64,000 nucleotides of DNA, taken from NCBI RefSeq assembly GCF_001012815.1, contig NZ_JYJP01000015.1:124001-188000 (forward strand), read 5' to 3'. Every line of letters starts with the position of its first letter. Positions within the stretch are counted from its first letter, which is position 1. Positions 1-9,297 of the stretch are shown here, piece after piece. A model generated the notes under the pieces. The model worked only from the letters and a program-made list of their open reading frames with translations, was not told the origin of the DNA and searched no databases. The stretch comes from Vibrio mexicanus. GTDB taxonomy: Bacteria; Pseudomonadota; Gammaproteobacteria; Enterobacterales; Vibrionaceae. A program made the position numbers and the translations under genes.

Positions 1-872
1 AGGTGGGTCAGGTTGTGAAAACGGGCAGAACGCACCTCATGGATGCCATGCCTATTACCTTCGATCAAGAGTTAGGTGGATGGCAATACCAAATTGAGCA
101 AGCTCAAAAGGGGATTGAGAGTGCACTAGAAAACGTTAAAGCGTTAGCACAAGGCGGTACAGCCGTGGGTACTGGTATCAACGCCGATCCAAGATTTGCG
201 GCTAAGTTTGCGGATAACGTCGCGCAAACAACGAGAACCGATTTTAGTGCGAGTGACAATTTCTTCTATAACCTAAGCAGCCAAGATGCGATTGTCGCAC
301 TTTCTGGCCAGTTAAAAACGGCGGCCGTGGCCACCATGAAAATTGCCAACGATCTGCGTTGGATGAACTCAGGCCCGCTGGCAGGGTTAGGTGAGATTGA
401 ACTTCAAGGGCTGCAACCAGGTTCGTCAATCATGCCGGGCAAAGTAAACCCAGTGATTCCAGAAGCGGCTGCGATGGCTTCGGCGCAAGTGATAGGTAAT
501 GATGCCACTATCACCATTGCTGGACAGTCGGGTAACTTCCAGTTGAATGTGATGTTGCCTGTGATTGCGCACAACATTTTGGAGAGCATTGAACTGCTGG
601 CTAACAGTGCAACGGCTTTGGCCGACAAAGCTATTGCCACGTTTAATGTGCGCGAAGATAACCTAGAAGTGGCACTAGTCAAGAACCCGATTCTTGTGAC
701 GGCGTTGAACCCAGTAATTGGTTACCTAAAAGCGGCCGATATTGCAAAGAAAGCGTATAAAGAAGGCGAAGCTATTATTGATGTGGCAGAGCGTGAAACA
801 GATCTAGACCGCGCAACGTTAGAGCGTTTGTTGAACCCAAGTAAGTTAACTCAAGGCGGTGTTGCGGAGTAG
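1..872 (+). CDS. fumC: Class II fumarate hydratase, 3' part
   Basis: C-terminal 290 residues of a class II fumarase, which hydrates fumarate to L-malate in the TCA cycle as a cytosolic homotetramer. The 5' end lies outside the window. Visible family motifs are GRTHLMDAMPITF near the start of the fragment and the superfamily signature GSSIMPGKVNP about 140 residues in, which carries the mobile catalytic serine loop. The histidine in THLMD favours fumarase over aspartase, which has TQLQD at that site. The C-terminal region (NPVIGYLKAADIAKKAYKEG) is complete and ends in TAG. It is followed by a hairpin at 903-929 and a convergent small gene. Confidence 0.93.
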   Translation, partial: VGQVVKTGRTHLMDAMPITFDQELGGWQYQIEQAQKGIESALENVKALAQGGTAVGTGINADPRFAAKFADNVAQTTRTDFSASDNFFYNLSSQDAIVALSGQLKTAAVATMKIANDLRWMNSGPLAGLGEIELQGLQPGSSIMPGKVNPVIPEAAAMASAQVIGNDATITIAGQSGNFQLNVMLPVIAHNILESIELLANSATALADKAIATFNVREDNLEVALVKNPILVTALNPVIGYLKAADIAKKAYKEGEAIIDVAERETDLDRATLERLLNPSKLTQGGVAE

Positions 873-902
873 AAGACGCTTACGAATACGAGTTGATACA
901 GA

Positions 903-929
903 AAGCACACATCCTTGTGTTGTGTGCTC
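903..929. terminator. Hairpin between convergent fumC and small ORF
   Basis: AGCACAC and GTGTGCT form the arms of a stem about 35 bases after the fumC stop. The gene at 934-1086 converges on it from the other side. No strong T tract follows on either strand, so a bidirectional terminator role is inferred from position. Confidence 0.45.
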
Positions 930-933
930 TGGT

Positions 934-1086
934 TTAAATCCAAGCCAGAGACAATAGCAAGAATGGTAAGGCAATCGCCGAAGCCATTTTTGCCAACGCC
1001 TTAAACTCTCTCAGCAACACTTCACGCTTTGGAGAAACGCTAGGTTGTGAGTGGGTGAATGACGTCGCAACTTGTGCACTGTTCAT
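934..1086 (-). CDS. Small membrane peptide, 50 aa
   Basis: A complete 50-codon frame starting with ATG at 1086, preceded by GAGG four bases upstream. The product begins MNSAQVATSF, has a basic stretch (KREVLLREFK) and ends in one predicted transmembrane helix (about residues 35-50, IALPFLLLSLAWI). No family is recognised. A single C-terminal membrane helix after a charged amphipathic segment is typical of small inner-membrane regulatory peptides, but no function can be assigned. It converges on fumC across a hairpin. Confidence 0.45.
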   Translation of the reverse strand: MNSAQVATSFTHSQPSVSPKREVLLREFKALAKMASAIALPFLLLSLAWI

Positions 1087-1243
1087 AAGTCCTCAAACAA
1101 GTGAGATGTGAAAGGAGCGGCAATTCTATAGATAGGTTATGAACACTGCAACCGATATCCAGTATCCTTCCTAAGTTAGTAATTCAGATGATTTATTGGC
1201 ATAAGCCCTAAATGAATACCTGACCCGTAAGAGTTTGCAGAAT

Positions 1244-1843
1244 ATGGAAGAGAATCAAACGCATTTGGCGTGATTATTATGAGAAGGCGCTGTCCCGCCC
1301 ACACCTGAAACGCACAGAATTCGCGGTTAATCTGAATGAATCTAACTGCAAGGTTGCGGTTGATTGCGGATGTGGCACAGGCAGCGACATCGCTTATTTA
1401 GCGAGTCAAGGTTATCAAGTTCATGGCTATGATATTAACCCAGATTCGACATCCATCTGTCGAGACCGTTTTGGCGGCGAATCCCTGATTGAAATCTACG
1501 ATGCCAGTTTTGAGTGTTTTGATTACCCGAAGGCAGGCGTCATAATCGCGAACTCAAGTTTGTTCTTTGCTGATCTAGACATGTTTGAGCATACGTGGGC
1601 GGCGCTCAAAAACTCAATAGAGGTGGGGGCGTGTTTGCCGGCGACTTTATGGGATATGAAGATAGCTGGGCCAATCAGTACCGCAGCCCGACAACCCCTT
1701 TATCAAGTGCAGAAGTCAATGACCTATTTGAAGGGTTTGAGATTATTAGATTCCATGAACGCGATGAGAAAGCCAAAACGGCATTAGGAAAAATGAAGCA
1801 TTGGCATACCTATTCGATAGTGGCGATCAAGAGAGCGAGTTGA
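1244..1843 (+). pseudogene. Class I SAM-dependent methyltransferase, frameshifted twice
   Basis: Reading across two shifts gives a protein of about 198 residues. It starts MEENQTH at 1244, continues as WRDYYEKALSRPHLKR after a shift near 1264, and shifts again at the G run near 1624-1629, ending GKMKHWHTYSIVAIKRAS. Motif I of Rossmann methyltransferases is clear (VAVDCGCGTGSDIAYLAS), followed by the acidic ribose-binding position in GYDINPDS and a later IIANSSLFFAD motif. Length and layout fit small-molecule methyltransferases of the TehB/Tellurite type; the substrate is unknown. The second break is repaired by one extra G, the first needs a net change of one base, so either sequencing error or decay is possible. 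Confidence 0.6.
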
Positions 1844-1915
1844 ACTTGACCGTGTGTCTCGCTCTGTCACTGAACCGCGTGTTCATAGAATTGCTTATTT
1901 ACTGAGTTGCTTGGT

Positions 1916-2312
1916 TTATAAAAAAGCTTGGTAAATCACGACTAGACCTAATACGAATCCAAAAATGTAAGTTCCTAATGCGCCGACAAAACGAAGCTTG
2001 TTCGGCCTAGCCATGGTTCTTGGCAAAATTAGCCCTGCAACGAGTATAAAAACGACAGGCCGTGGCCAGCACAATCGTCACGCTTACCCAAGAGGCTTGA
2101 GGCTGCTGAGCCAACACGTAAAACAAGATCATCAAAACTGGGGCGTATTCCGCTGTATTAGCGTGGGCGCGGCCAACTTTATGTAAGATGTTTTTAGGGT
2201 CGTCTGGAATGCCGGTTGAAGAGCGCACTTTTACTCTGGCAAGTGAAGTACCAAATCCAAGGCCGATAAGAAGTAGTGCAAGTAAACCAATACAGAAAAA
2301 CGCAATATTCAT
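1916..2312 (-). CDS. MAPEG-family membrane protein (frameshift near 2060)
   Basis: MAPEG-type integral membrane protein, related to microsomal glutathione S-transferase and bacterial YecN-like proteins. The N-terminal part has a first membrane helix (about residues 3-22), then the family pattern GIPDDPKNILHKVGRAHANTAEYAPV, in which the R-x-H-x-N-x-x-E core is intact, then a second helix. A shift near 2060 moves the frame; the continuation (LVAGLILPRTMARPNKLRF, then a last helix GTYIFGFVLGLVVIYQAFL) ends at 1916. Four helices and about 131 residues in total match the family. The role is probably a glutathione-dependent or lipid-peroxide reaction, but this is inferred from the family only. Confidence 0.65.
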
Positions 2313-2477
2313 TGCTAATCCTTTAGCTTTTTATTTAACTTTATGTTCGACGCAATGTGTTTCGTCACATGAATGAGAGAGTATAGTGTGTTTGAGCGGA
2401 AATGTTTGATTGTTGGTCCATTTTTCGGCAAGTATGGGACATTAAACATTCAGACTCGGCTTCTAGATTAGGGCTCA

Positions 2478-3790
2478 ATGATGAAAATTCTATTGATGAC
2501 AATTGGCTCTCGTGGCGATGTTGAGCCATTCATTGCTCTTGGAAAGGCTATGAAAAAGAAAGGTCACGAGGTTGAACTGTGTACCGCTCAGCGATTTAAG
2601 CCAATGGTGATTGAACATGATCTGTCTCACCAGCCAATCACAGATGAACTGTTTGAGCTCATTGAGGGCGATACGTTTGAATCGATGGGCAGTCTGTTTA
2701 GTGGTGTGAAAACCTCGATTCGATTGATGAAGGCTTCAAAACCGATTCAAAAGCAGATGATCATCGATTGTATTAAAGCCGGCTTAACAGTGAAGCCCAA
2801 TCTTATTATTTTCCACCCGAAGTGCTTGGCGGCTGTCTCTATAGCAGAGAGTCTTCGAATCCCCGCGGTAATGGCGGCTCTTCAACCGATGACGGTGAAT
2901 ACTCGGGACTTCCCACCAGCCGGAATGCCTGATCTTGGCGGATGGTTCAATCGCTGGAGCTACACACTCGTCAGCTTGGGGTTTAAACAGTTCTCTAAAG
3001 AGCTCAATCGCCAAAGGCAAGCGAAGCTTGATTTGCCTCGGTTTGGTAAAAGTGATGCTGTAACAACGTACCGAGATGGCAAAGCGGTGGAGGTGATACA
3101 TGCGTTTAGTGAAGCCGTGATTCCTCGCCCGAATGATTGGCCGGAATCAGCGTTCATTAGCGGGTATTGGCAGCTTGAATTTGATCCACAGGCTACCAAC
3201 CCTCACAAGAACTTGCTGAGTTTTTAGCTGGTGGATCGCCGCCAGTCTATATTGGTTTTGGCAGCATGACGGGTAAAGACCCTAAGCAAACTACCCAAAT
3301 TGTTATTGATGCTGTAAACAAAACGAAAGTGCGCGCGATTATTGCCACTGGTTGGGGCGGGTTGGAAGCGACTGACTTACCGGATCACATTTTGGCGATT
3401 GAGGGGGCTCCTCATGACTGGTTGTTTGCTCGAGTTGCTGCGGTTGTCCACCATGGCGGCGCTGGTACTACGGCAGCTGGCCTTAAAGCAGGTAAGCCGA
3501 CGTTGATCTGCCCGTTTTTTGGCGACCAACCTTTTTGGGGAGCGCTAATCGCAAAGCGCGGCTTGGGTCCAGTACCTATTAAGCAAAAGCAGCTGAACTC
3601 GGAGAACTTATCAAGTGCTCTACTTGAACTTGTTAGTAATGAGCAATACTTGGCTCAAGCTCAGAAGGTTGCGAGCCAACTTGCTCTGGAAGATGGCCCA
3701 GAGCGGGCGATTAAGTGGCTAGAGCACCGTGCTGATAAAGCCGATGAGTTAAGGGTTTATCAAAATGCTGTTCGGTTGATCTCGATTTGA
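2478..3790 (+). CDS. UDP-glycosyltransferase, sterol/macrolide type (frameshift near 3200)
   Basis: GT-B fold glycosyltransferase resembling sterol 3-beta-glucosyltransferases. The N-terminal GT28-type domain opens with MKILLMTIGSRGDVEPFIAL. The C-terminal nucleotide-sugar domain has GSPPVYIGFGSMTGKDP and the signature HHGGAGTTAAGLKAGKPTL followed by PFFGDQPFWG. The frame breaks before 3227. Adding one C to the CCC at 3200-3202 gives NPSQELAEFLAGGSPPVYIG and joins both halves into about 437 residues, the usual family length. It likely glucosylates a lipid or small hydrophobic acceptor; the acceptor is unknown. It stands alone, followed 40 bases later by the ASCH protein. Confidence 0.8.
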
Positions 3791-3832
3791 TGCATAATAT
3801 GCGGGTTATTATCACGCACAATGGAGTGCAAT

Positions 3833-4144
3833 ATGTATCTGTCTGAAATGACGTTCTTTGAACGATTTGAATCGGATATTTTGTCGGGCAAGAAGACCAT
3901 CACGATCAGAGATGAATCGGAAAACAACTACCAGCCGGGCTCGATAGTTCAAGTATCTACCTACGAAGACAATCGCTGGTTCTGCCAGCTAAAGATTGAG
4001 TCGGTAGAGCCTATTCAGTTTGATGAGCTGGATGAGTTTCATGCTCAGCAAGAGAATATGACGCTCGATGAGCTCAAAGCTGTCATAAGAGACATTTACC
4101 CGAACACTGATAGCTTGTTTGTCATCACCTATCAGTTGGTTTAG
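3833..4144 (+). CDS. yqfB: ASCH-domain protein, YqfB-like N4-acetylcytidine amidohydrolase
   Basis: A 103-residue ASCH-domain protein matching the length and motifs of E. coli YqfB, which removes the acetyl group from N4-acetylcytidine. Visible signatures are TFFERFESDILSGKKTITIR near the N terminus, with the catalytic lysine and threonine region (GKKTITIRDES), and HAQQENMTLDELKAVIRDIYP in the C-terminal half. The ATG at 3833 is chosen over 3821 because GGAG lies six bases upstream of it. The transcript ends at the strong terminator at 4160-4183. Confidence 0.85.
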   Translation: MYLSEMTFFERFESDILSGKKTITIRDESENNYQPGSIVQVSTYEDNRWFCQLKIESVEPIQFDELDEFHAQQENMTLDELKAVIRDIYPNTDSLFVITYQLV

Positions 4145-4159
4145 TAACACTTTTCCTTC

Positions 4160-4183
4160 AAAGGCGCTTTAAAGCGCCTTTTG
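4160..4183 (+). terminator. Intrinsic terminator after yqfB
   Basis: Perfect inverted repeat AAAGGCGCTTT/AAAGCGCCTTT ending in a short T run, 15 bases after the stop codon of the ASCH gene. Confidence 0.9.
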
Positions 4184-4305
4184 TGATCTTGGTTGTTACG
4201 CCACTTATACACTACGGTGTTTTAGCCGAGTTTTTCATTTTAGCCCCGATAGTTGTTTTGTTTGGATCGATACATTAGTCGAGACAACAACACAGGGGAA
4301 AGCTC

Positions 4306-5195
4306 ATGAGTAAGTTTGAAATGGATTCGTCGGTTGGCAATGGAGCCGTGAACGAATCAAAAGATGTATTAGGGGTGCAACAGGCGCTCAATGCCATCGC
4401 TGACAAGATAGGTTTGGAATCGCCATTGGCTGAAGACGGCGCCATCACCGGTGATGGTGAAAGTTCGCCGACTTGCCACGCTATCGGATTGTTCCAAACC
4501 AAGATCCTTGATTTCGAAATCCTGATTATCGCATCGATGCGGGCGGTAAGAGTTTTCGTGCGCTCAATAAAGCCTGTTCAAGTAAGAGCGGATCGAAAGC
4601 GAATCTGTTTTTACCGCTGATTGAGCCCATTCAAGGTTTGAAAGAAGAAGACTTCGAACAAGCAGCAGAGGCTTTAGAATGTGAGGTTGCAGCGGTAAAG
4701 GCGGTGTCTGAAGTCGAATCGGCAGGCAGTGGCTTCTTTAGCTCAGGTGAACCAGCCATTTTGTTTGAAGCCCATATTTTTTCAAAATATAGCGATCGTC
4801 GCTTTGATGAATCCCATCCTGATATTTCCTCAAAAAAATGGGATCGTTCGCTATATGCGGGTGGTGAGAAAGAGTATGGCCGATTGCAAAAAGCCATGGG
4901 GTTAGACCGAGAAGCCGCGTTGAAATCCGCATCTTATGGTCGATACCAAATCATGGGCTTTAACCACGAAACCGCTGGCTATGACGATGTAGAAACTTTC
5001 GTCCGCGATATGTTCTTAGCGGAATCAAATCACTTGAAAGCTTTTGTTGGTTTTATCAAATCAAACTCTCGTATGCATGAAGCCATCAAAGCGCTGGATT
5101 GGGCAACTTTTGCTAAGCACTACAATGGCCCCGCTTATGCAGAAAATCATTACGATGAGAAGCTGCAGTCTGCCTATGACAAGTTCACTGGATAG
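4306..5195 (+). CDS. N-acetylmuramidase (DUF3380) with peptidoglycan-binding-like N terminus (frameshift near 4515)
   Basis: Predicted cell-wall hydrolase of about 296 residues, first gene of the cluster to 12379. The N-terminal 100 residues carry DVLGVQQALNAIADKIGL and, after the shift, NPDYRIDAGGKSFRALNKAC, the pattern of the peptidoglycan-binding-like domain that precedes many muramidases. The C-terminal DUF3380 domain has EVESAGSGFF with the likely catalytic glutamate, AILFEAHIFSKYSDRRFD, SYGRYQIMGFNHETAGY and FAKHYNGPAYAENHYDEKL. The shift is repaired by one T in GATTTCG near 4515, giving DFRNPDYRID. No signal peptide is present, so export would need a holin or a dedicated secretion route, or the enzyme acts only on lysis. 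Confidence 0.75.
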
Positions 5196-5215
5196 AGTCT
5201 AAGTAAGGATTCAAA

Positions 5216-6334
5216 ATGATCGTGAACAACGCAATGAGCTGGATTCAGTCGAAGGCGAGAACACTTATTGTTGCTATAGCGCTACTTGGTAGCGCTATAT
5301 GGGTGCTTGCTGGCAATCAAGACAGTTCTTCAACGATAGAGAAAACGCGCAGTCTCGAACCGCAGTTACATGTCGAAATAGAGGCGCTGACCCGTGTGCA
5401 GGTCAGGGATTACCGCATTGAGCTCGACAGCCCCGAACTTGAGTTTCTTGCTCAGTTTATTGAGTCGGGAACCGTTTTACCGTCGCAAACCGCAGATCTC
5501 AAACCGGGCTACTCTATTGAAACTCTGACAGAGGCTTTAGCCCGCGCCGAAGCTAAAAAGCGAACAATGAGTGAGAGCATCGCGACGCTCAAAGGTCATA
5601 TTCAAACCATCCAGCGTTATTTAGACCACACTAACCCCGACGCTATGCTGGCGAACTTTCGCATCAGTGAGATGAAGCAATGGGATTTGCGTCGCTACAT
5701 CGATGAAGAAGAAGCCGCTAACTATGAGAAGCATGTGCTACTTATCACCCGAAACTACTCAGAGATGGCAGTACGCTGGCCATCGTTAAACTTACGCGCT
5801 TTAGAGTTCTTATTAACGGATGTGAAGTCGGATCTTCAATCAGTGGTCGATAATATTCAGTCGCAAGTACGATTGATCGAAAGCCAGTTGCCTGCCGCGA
5901 TAGACGCGCTTGCAATACAACGACGTCTGTATGACGAAAAACACAGTTACTTTGAGATTTTGGCGTTGGCCGAAAATCGCTCTTTACTTAATGCGAACTT
6001 AAGCGTGATTGGTCTGGTGAAAGTGAACACAGATGATGGCCGACATGTGGATCTCGAAGTTGAGGTAGTCGACATGAAAGAGACGGTTGTTATCCCTGCA
6101 GGTGGTTCAAAGCAAGTTCGTTATAAATCGGCGTTACTGGCCGACCTAGAAGAGGAAAAGCGGCAGGTAATCAATGCGCTTTGGAACGAACAACATCAAG
6201 CTCGGTTAATTAATCTGGATAACCATTTAAGAGTGTATACGTCAGTCCCCACAAGTTTTTCAGACCAATCCCATCGTGAGAAAGAATTAGAGCATCTTAA
6301 GCAAGTCCGCGTAGAGACGAATGATTATTTGTAG
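5216..6334 (+). CDS. Unknown single-pass membrane protein, 372 aa
   Basis: No family recognised. One N-terminal membrane helix (about residues 18-34, LIVAIALLGSAIWVLAG) anchors a largely helical, charged periplasmic or extracytoplasmic domain of about 330 residues rich in E, R, L and Q. Segments such as AEAKKRTMSESIATLKGHIQ suggest coiled coils. A beta-like segment (NLSVIGLVKVNTDDGRHVDL, then VVDMKETVVIPAGGS) sits around residues 260-300. AAGGA precedes the ATG. It begins 20 bases after the muramidase and continues the same strand, so co-transcription is likely. Confidence 0.6.
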   Translation: MIVNNAMSWIQSKARTLIVAIALLGSAIWVLAGNQDSSSTIEKTRSLEPQLHVEIEALTRVQVRDYRIELDSPELEFLAQFIESGTVLPSQTADLKPGYSIETLTEALARAEAKKRTMSESIATLKGHIQTIQRYLDHTNPDAMLANFRISEMKQWDLRRYIDEEEAANYEKHVLLITRNYSEMAVRWPSLNLRALEFLLTDVKSDLQSVVDNIQSQVRLIESQLPAAIDALAIQRRLYDEKHSYFEILALAENRSLLNANLSVIGLVKVNTDDGRHVDLEVEVVDMKETVVIPAGGSKQVRYKSALLADLEEEKRQVINALWNEQHQARLINLDNHLRVYTSVPTSFSDQSHREKELEHLKQVRVETNDYL

Positions 6335-6378
6335 AGGGCGTACCAAACCCAATTGACACCATCGACAAGGAGAGAACA

Positions 6379-7170
6379 ATGAGTGATTTGAGTATGAATG
6401 ACTGGAAAGAAGAGTTAACTAAGCAACTAGGCATCATTTCTGAGCAGCTTAGAGAAAAACGGCACTTTTCTAATCAAGATTTGGACAAGGCCTGGAAAGT
6501 CTTAAACGCTCTTCAAGCGAAAACTCAAGTCGGGATTGGCTGTGTGTTTTATCGTGGTGAGCCTGATCCGCTGGATGAATACGTTGAGATCTGTAACCGG
6601 GGCTTACTGACGGTAGACATCAGTGGGTGGCGGATTCAAGCGGGTTCACCTGATCAAGAGTATATTTTCCCTGAGCATAGCAAAATATCGCCATTTGAAA
6701 CTATTCGCTTAGATACACGAGGGACAACGGAGCACTCTTTCAATTCTAATACACCGATTTGGAATAATCGTGGTGACGTAGCGACGTTAATGGATGAAAG
6801 CGGTGAACAAATTGCGAGTTGGGTATACGGTGGTAAAGGCCATGAGTGTGTTTTGATCAGTGACCTTTTTTACGATGGTTTAGAAAAACGTTCAGAAGGT
6901 GACGAGTATATTGAGCTAAGCAATACTTCCAACAGCCATGTCGATCTGGCGGGTTGGCGTATCGAATGTATTCGTAATGGTTCCAACTTTGTCTTTCCAC
7001 CGCAATCAACTCTTGAACCCAACACCAGTTGCCGCGTGTACACCAATAAGCCGTTGCTAGTACGCAATGAATATAGCTTCAATAGTCCAACGGCTATTTG
7101 GAACAACCAGTCTGGTGGTGCCAAGCTCGTCGACTATCATGATCGTGAAGTCTCGAGTTTCCACTATTAA
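6379..7170 (+). CDS. Protein with two tandem lamin-tail-like domains
   Basis: A 263-residue protein with a helical N terminus (about 1-50) and two immunoglobulin-like repeats resembling the bacterial lamin-tail domain. Repeat one (about 67-141) has DEYVEICNRG, ISGWRI, FNSNTPIWNNRGDVATLMD. Repeat two (about 175-253) has DEYIELSNTS, LAGWRI, FNSPTAIWNNQSGGAKLVD. Bacterial lamin-tail domains usually occur on exported or membrane-associated proteins and nucleases, but no nuclease domain or signal peptide is seen here. GGAGAG lies just upstream of the ATG at 6379. It is the most recognisable structural component of the 4.3-12.4 kb cluster. Confidence 0.7.
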   Translation: MSDLSMNDWKEELTKQLGIISEQLREKRHFSNQDLDKAWKVLNALQAKTQVGIGCVFYRGEPDPLDEYVEICNRGLLTVDISGWRIQAGSPDQEYIFPEHSKISPFETIRLDTRGTTEHSFNSNTPIWNNRGDVATLMDESGEQIASWVYGGKGHECVLISDLFYDGLEKRSEGDEYIELSNTSNSHVDLAGWRIECIRNGSNFVFPPQSTLEPNTSCRVYTNKPLLVRNEYSFNSPTAIWNNQSGGAKLVDYHDREVSSFHY

Positions 7171-7181
7171 GGGAGACGAGA

Positions 7182-8132
7182 GTGGGCAACGATAGCACTA
7201 ACATTGAGCCGGAAAAGGCATCAAGAACGAGCCTGAAAGTGTTAATCAAAGAAGGCTATGAGATGTTGGAATATGTTGCCCGTCATGGTGAAATGTCGAT
7301 CGATCCAAGAGTCGCTGCTGGCATACATCAAGCTCGCCAACGGGTAGACAGCAAGCAGTGGAATGTTGATGACGAAACGCTTTTATTGCAGTGTTACGAT
7401 CAACTCGCCAAACAGATATACCCAGTCACACTCGAGAGTTTAAAAGCAGTAAAACCGCAGCTCAAAGAATCGAAATGGACTGAACCAAACGCGGCGAAAG
7501 TGATTACGTGGTATCGCCGCTACACGGTTTTTACCCTGATCGTTGTGCTCACTATTCAGATGTACTACCTGTTTGGCCATACATTAACTCAAGCCCTCAC
7601 AGTCGATATTCAATCCCTTAATGATGACCCAACGCAATGGGATCCCGCCTTGCAAGCCAACTATCAACTGCTTAGCTATTGGAATCAGATCTGGTTAATG
7701 GGACAGAAATTGGCGTTGGAGCCAGACCCCAGTGGTAAGAGTGTGGATCCATCCGTTTTGTTTTCAGCTCAACTGACTGCCGCAGCGTCGGTATTGCAAA
7801 TGCTACAGAACTACGTGCTTCCACTAATGTATGGTCTATTGGGCGCGTTTATCTTCGTACTAAGAAGCTTACTTTATCAAGTGCGTACACTCACTTATAC
7901 CGCAAGTCGGGAAGTTGGTTATCGGCTTAGGCTTACGTTAGGTTGCTTGGCAGGGATGATCACTGGGTGGTTAATGAAGCCAGACTTCGGAGAGATGGCA
8001 CTATCACCTATGGCGATTGCTTTTCTCTCTGGCTATAGCATTGAAGTGCTGTTTACGCTTTTGGATCGGATGATTGATCAGGTTCGTCAGACTCAGACGA
8101 CTTCTTCGGCAAGCTCGCGATCGCCTGACTGA
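7182..8132 (+). CDS. Unknown membrane protein with about four helices
   Basis: A 316-residue protein starting at GTG 7182 with GGGAGACGAG upstream. The first 110 residues are soluble and charged. Predicted helices are at about 114-132 (VFTLIVVLTIQMYYLFG), 207-228 (YVLPLMYGLLGAFIFVL), 248-264 and 271-292 (LSPMAIAFLSGYSIEVLF). About 75 residues between helices one and two would lie outside the membrane. No family recognised. The gene starts 11 bases after the lamin-tail gene, so the two are probably co-translated. Its 3' end overlaps a convergent gene by 80 bases. Confidence 0.65.
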   Translation: MGNDSTNIEPEKASRTSLKVLIKEGYEMLEYVARHGEMSIDPRVAAGIHQARQRVDSKQWNVDDETLLLQCYDQLAKQIYPVTLESLKAVKPQLKESKWTEPNAAKVITWYRRYTVFTLIVVLTIQMYYLFGHTLTQALTVDIQSLNDDPTQWDPALQANYQLLSYWNQIWLMGQKLALEPDPSGKSVDPSVLFSAQLTAAASVLQMLQNYVLPLMYGLLGAFIFVLRSLLYQVRTLTYTASREVGYRLRLTLGCLAGMITGWLMKPDFGEMALSPMAIAFLSGYSIEVLFTLLDRMIDQVRQTQTTSSASSRSPD

Positions 8133-8355
8133 CTTTTTCTGGTGCTTGCTGAATGAACGTGATAGCCAGCTTGCCAACCATTTTTAAGGCTTCTTTCATT
8201 AAGGTATCCGTACCATCGATGCCTTGTATCACCTTGTTTACGCTCGCTTCAAGTTTGGCCTTCTGCTTAAACTGGGCGGGTGTGAGTTTGGGCTTTTGAG
8301 GTTTCGGCTTTAAGGCCTTTTTAACCGTCTCTAAGGTCTTTAATAGGTCCGCCAT
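8053..8355 (-). CDS. Small Lys/Ala/Pro-rich helical protein, convergent and overlapping
   Basis: A 100-residue frame on the minus strand with a good ribosome site (GGGAG, six bases before ATG 8355). The product begins MADLLKTLETVKKALKPKPQ, continues with a helical middle (KLEASVNKVIQGIDGTDTLM, then ALKMVGKLAITFIQQAPEKV) and ends in a Ser/Asp-rich tail. It fills the only gap on the plus strand of the cluster. Its last 80 bases overlap the 3' end of the membrane protein gene tail to tail. No family recognised; the ribosome site and gap placement argue it is real. Confidence 0.5.
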   Translation of the reverse strand: MADLLKTLETVKKALKPKPQKPKLTPAQFKQKAKLEASVNKVIQGIDGTDTLMKEALKMVGKLAITFIQQAPEKVSQAIASLPKKSSESDEPDQSSDPKA

Positions 8356-8513
8356 ATCTTGCTCCCAATCAATGCGATTACGCCATTTTATTCAAACTCT
8401 TAGTCATCCACTCGGTGAAATAGCCAAACAATTCAGTGGATAAGACAGAGAAAGGCGGGGAAGTGTTGGGCATTCTGATATGGCTGTCACTAGCTAGAAA
8501 AGGGAGAAAAGCG

Positions 8514-8948
8514 GTGAGTGAGATAAAAAACAGTTATGTAGCCATTGTTCTGGCTGCGTTGGTCTTAACAGGATGTACGATGTCATTAGTTGCGAGCTAT
8601 GACCCTAACACCGTTCAGCAGTTGGAGGCGTTGGAAAAGCGTGTTGATCGCTTCTTCTTGGAAGCGTCAGTGATACCTGAAGATCAACGCCAATATGTTC
8701 GCTTTGCTAAACAGTACATGGACATAGAGGTGGACATACGAGCATTGGTACGGACTCAAAAAAGGCGCGCAAGCAACGAAGAGACAACAAAGCAAGCTGA
8801 GATACTTATCAATCTGTGGAACAAAGATATGCAGACTCACAAAGCCAAAGATTCGTTGTCAAATTTTATGGTTAAGCTGCGAGCCACTCAGTACGAACGA
8901 TTGTTTAGCGCCATGTTAGACGGCGAAGTCGCGAAGAAGCTGGATTAG
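8514..8948 (+). CDS. Putative outer-membrane or periplasmic lipoprotein
   Basis: A 144-residue lipoprotein. The GTG at 8514 is chosen because GGGAG lies six bases upstream and the product then begins VSEIKNSYVAIVLAALVLTGC, a clean type II signal peptide with lipobox LTGC and cysteine near residue 21. The mature part is helical and charged (VQQLEALEKRVDRFFLEAS, DIRALVRTQKRRASNEETTK). No family recognised. The residues after the cysteine (TMSL) carry no Asp at +2, which favours outer-membrane sorting. An upstream in-frame start at 8436 would hide the signal peptide and is less likely. Confidence 0.65.
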   Translation: MSEIKNSYVAIVLAALVLTGCTMSLVASYDPNTVQQLEALEKRVDRFFLEASVIPEDQRQYVRFAKQYMDIEVDIRALVRTQKRRASNEETTKQAEILINLWNKDMQTHKAKDSLSNFMVKLRATQYERLFSAMLDGEVAKKLD

Positions 8949-8958
8949 GAGAACGAAG

Positions 8959-9258
8959 ATGACCAACCAATTTGAAAATGTGGTGCAACAAGTCACGGAG
9001 CAAATCGAAGATAGCGAGATCAAAAACCTGATTGCTGGCGCTTTTAAATCGAGTATCGACAAGCAAAGAGAAAGCATTGAAATGCTGATGGTTGCGCACC
9101 AAGAAGGTCAAATCGATGATGACACCTTAGAGATTGAATTTGATCGGGAAAAACTGATCACCGAAGCTGAGATGCTCACCTGGCAGATCACAACCAAAGC
9201 AGAAGTGCAAAAAGTGGTGAACAAAGCATTTCATTTGTTGAAAGAGGCCGTGACTTAG
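8959..9258 (+). CDS. Unknown helical protein, 99 aa
   Basis: A 99-residue acidic, all-helical product (MTNQFENVVQQVTEQIEDSE, then a long run of heptad-like residues) starting ten bases after the lipoprotein gene, with AGGAGAACGAAG before the ATG. There is no signal peptide or membrane helix. It is likely a cytosolic partner or chaperone-like component of the same operon, which is inferred only from size, composition and spacing. Confidence 0.6.
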   Translation: MTNQFENVVQQVTEQIEDSEIKNLIAGAFKSSIDKQRESIEMLMVAHQEGQIDDDTLEIEFDREKLITEAEMLTWQITTKAEVQKVVNKAFHLLKEAVT

Positions 9259-9297
9259 TCACCCAATTGGCAAGGACTTCATTGAAGGAAACGTGCG

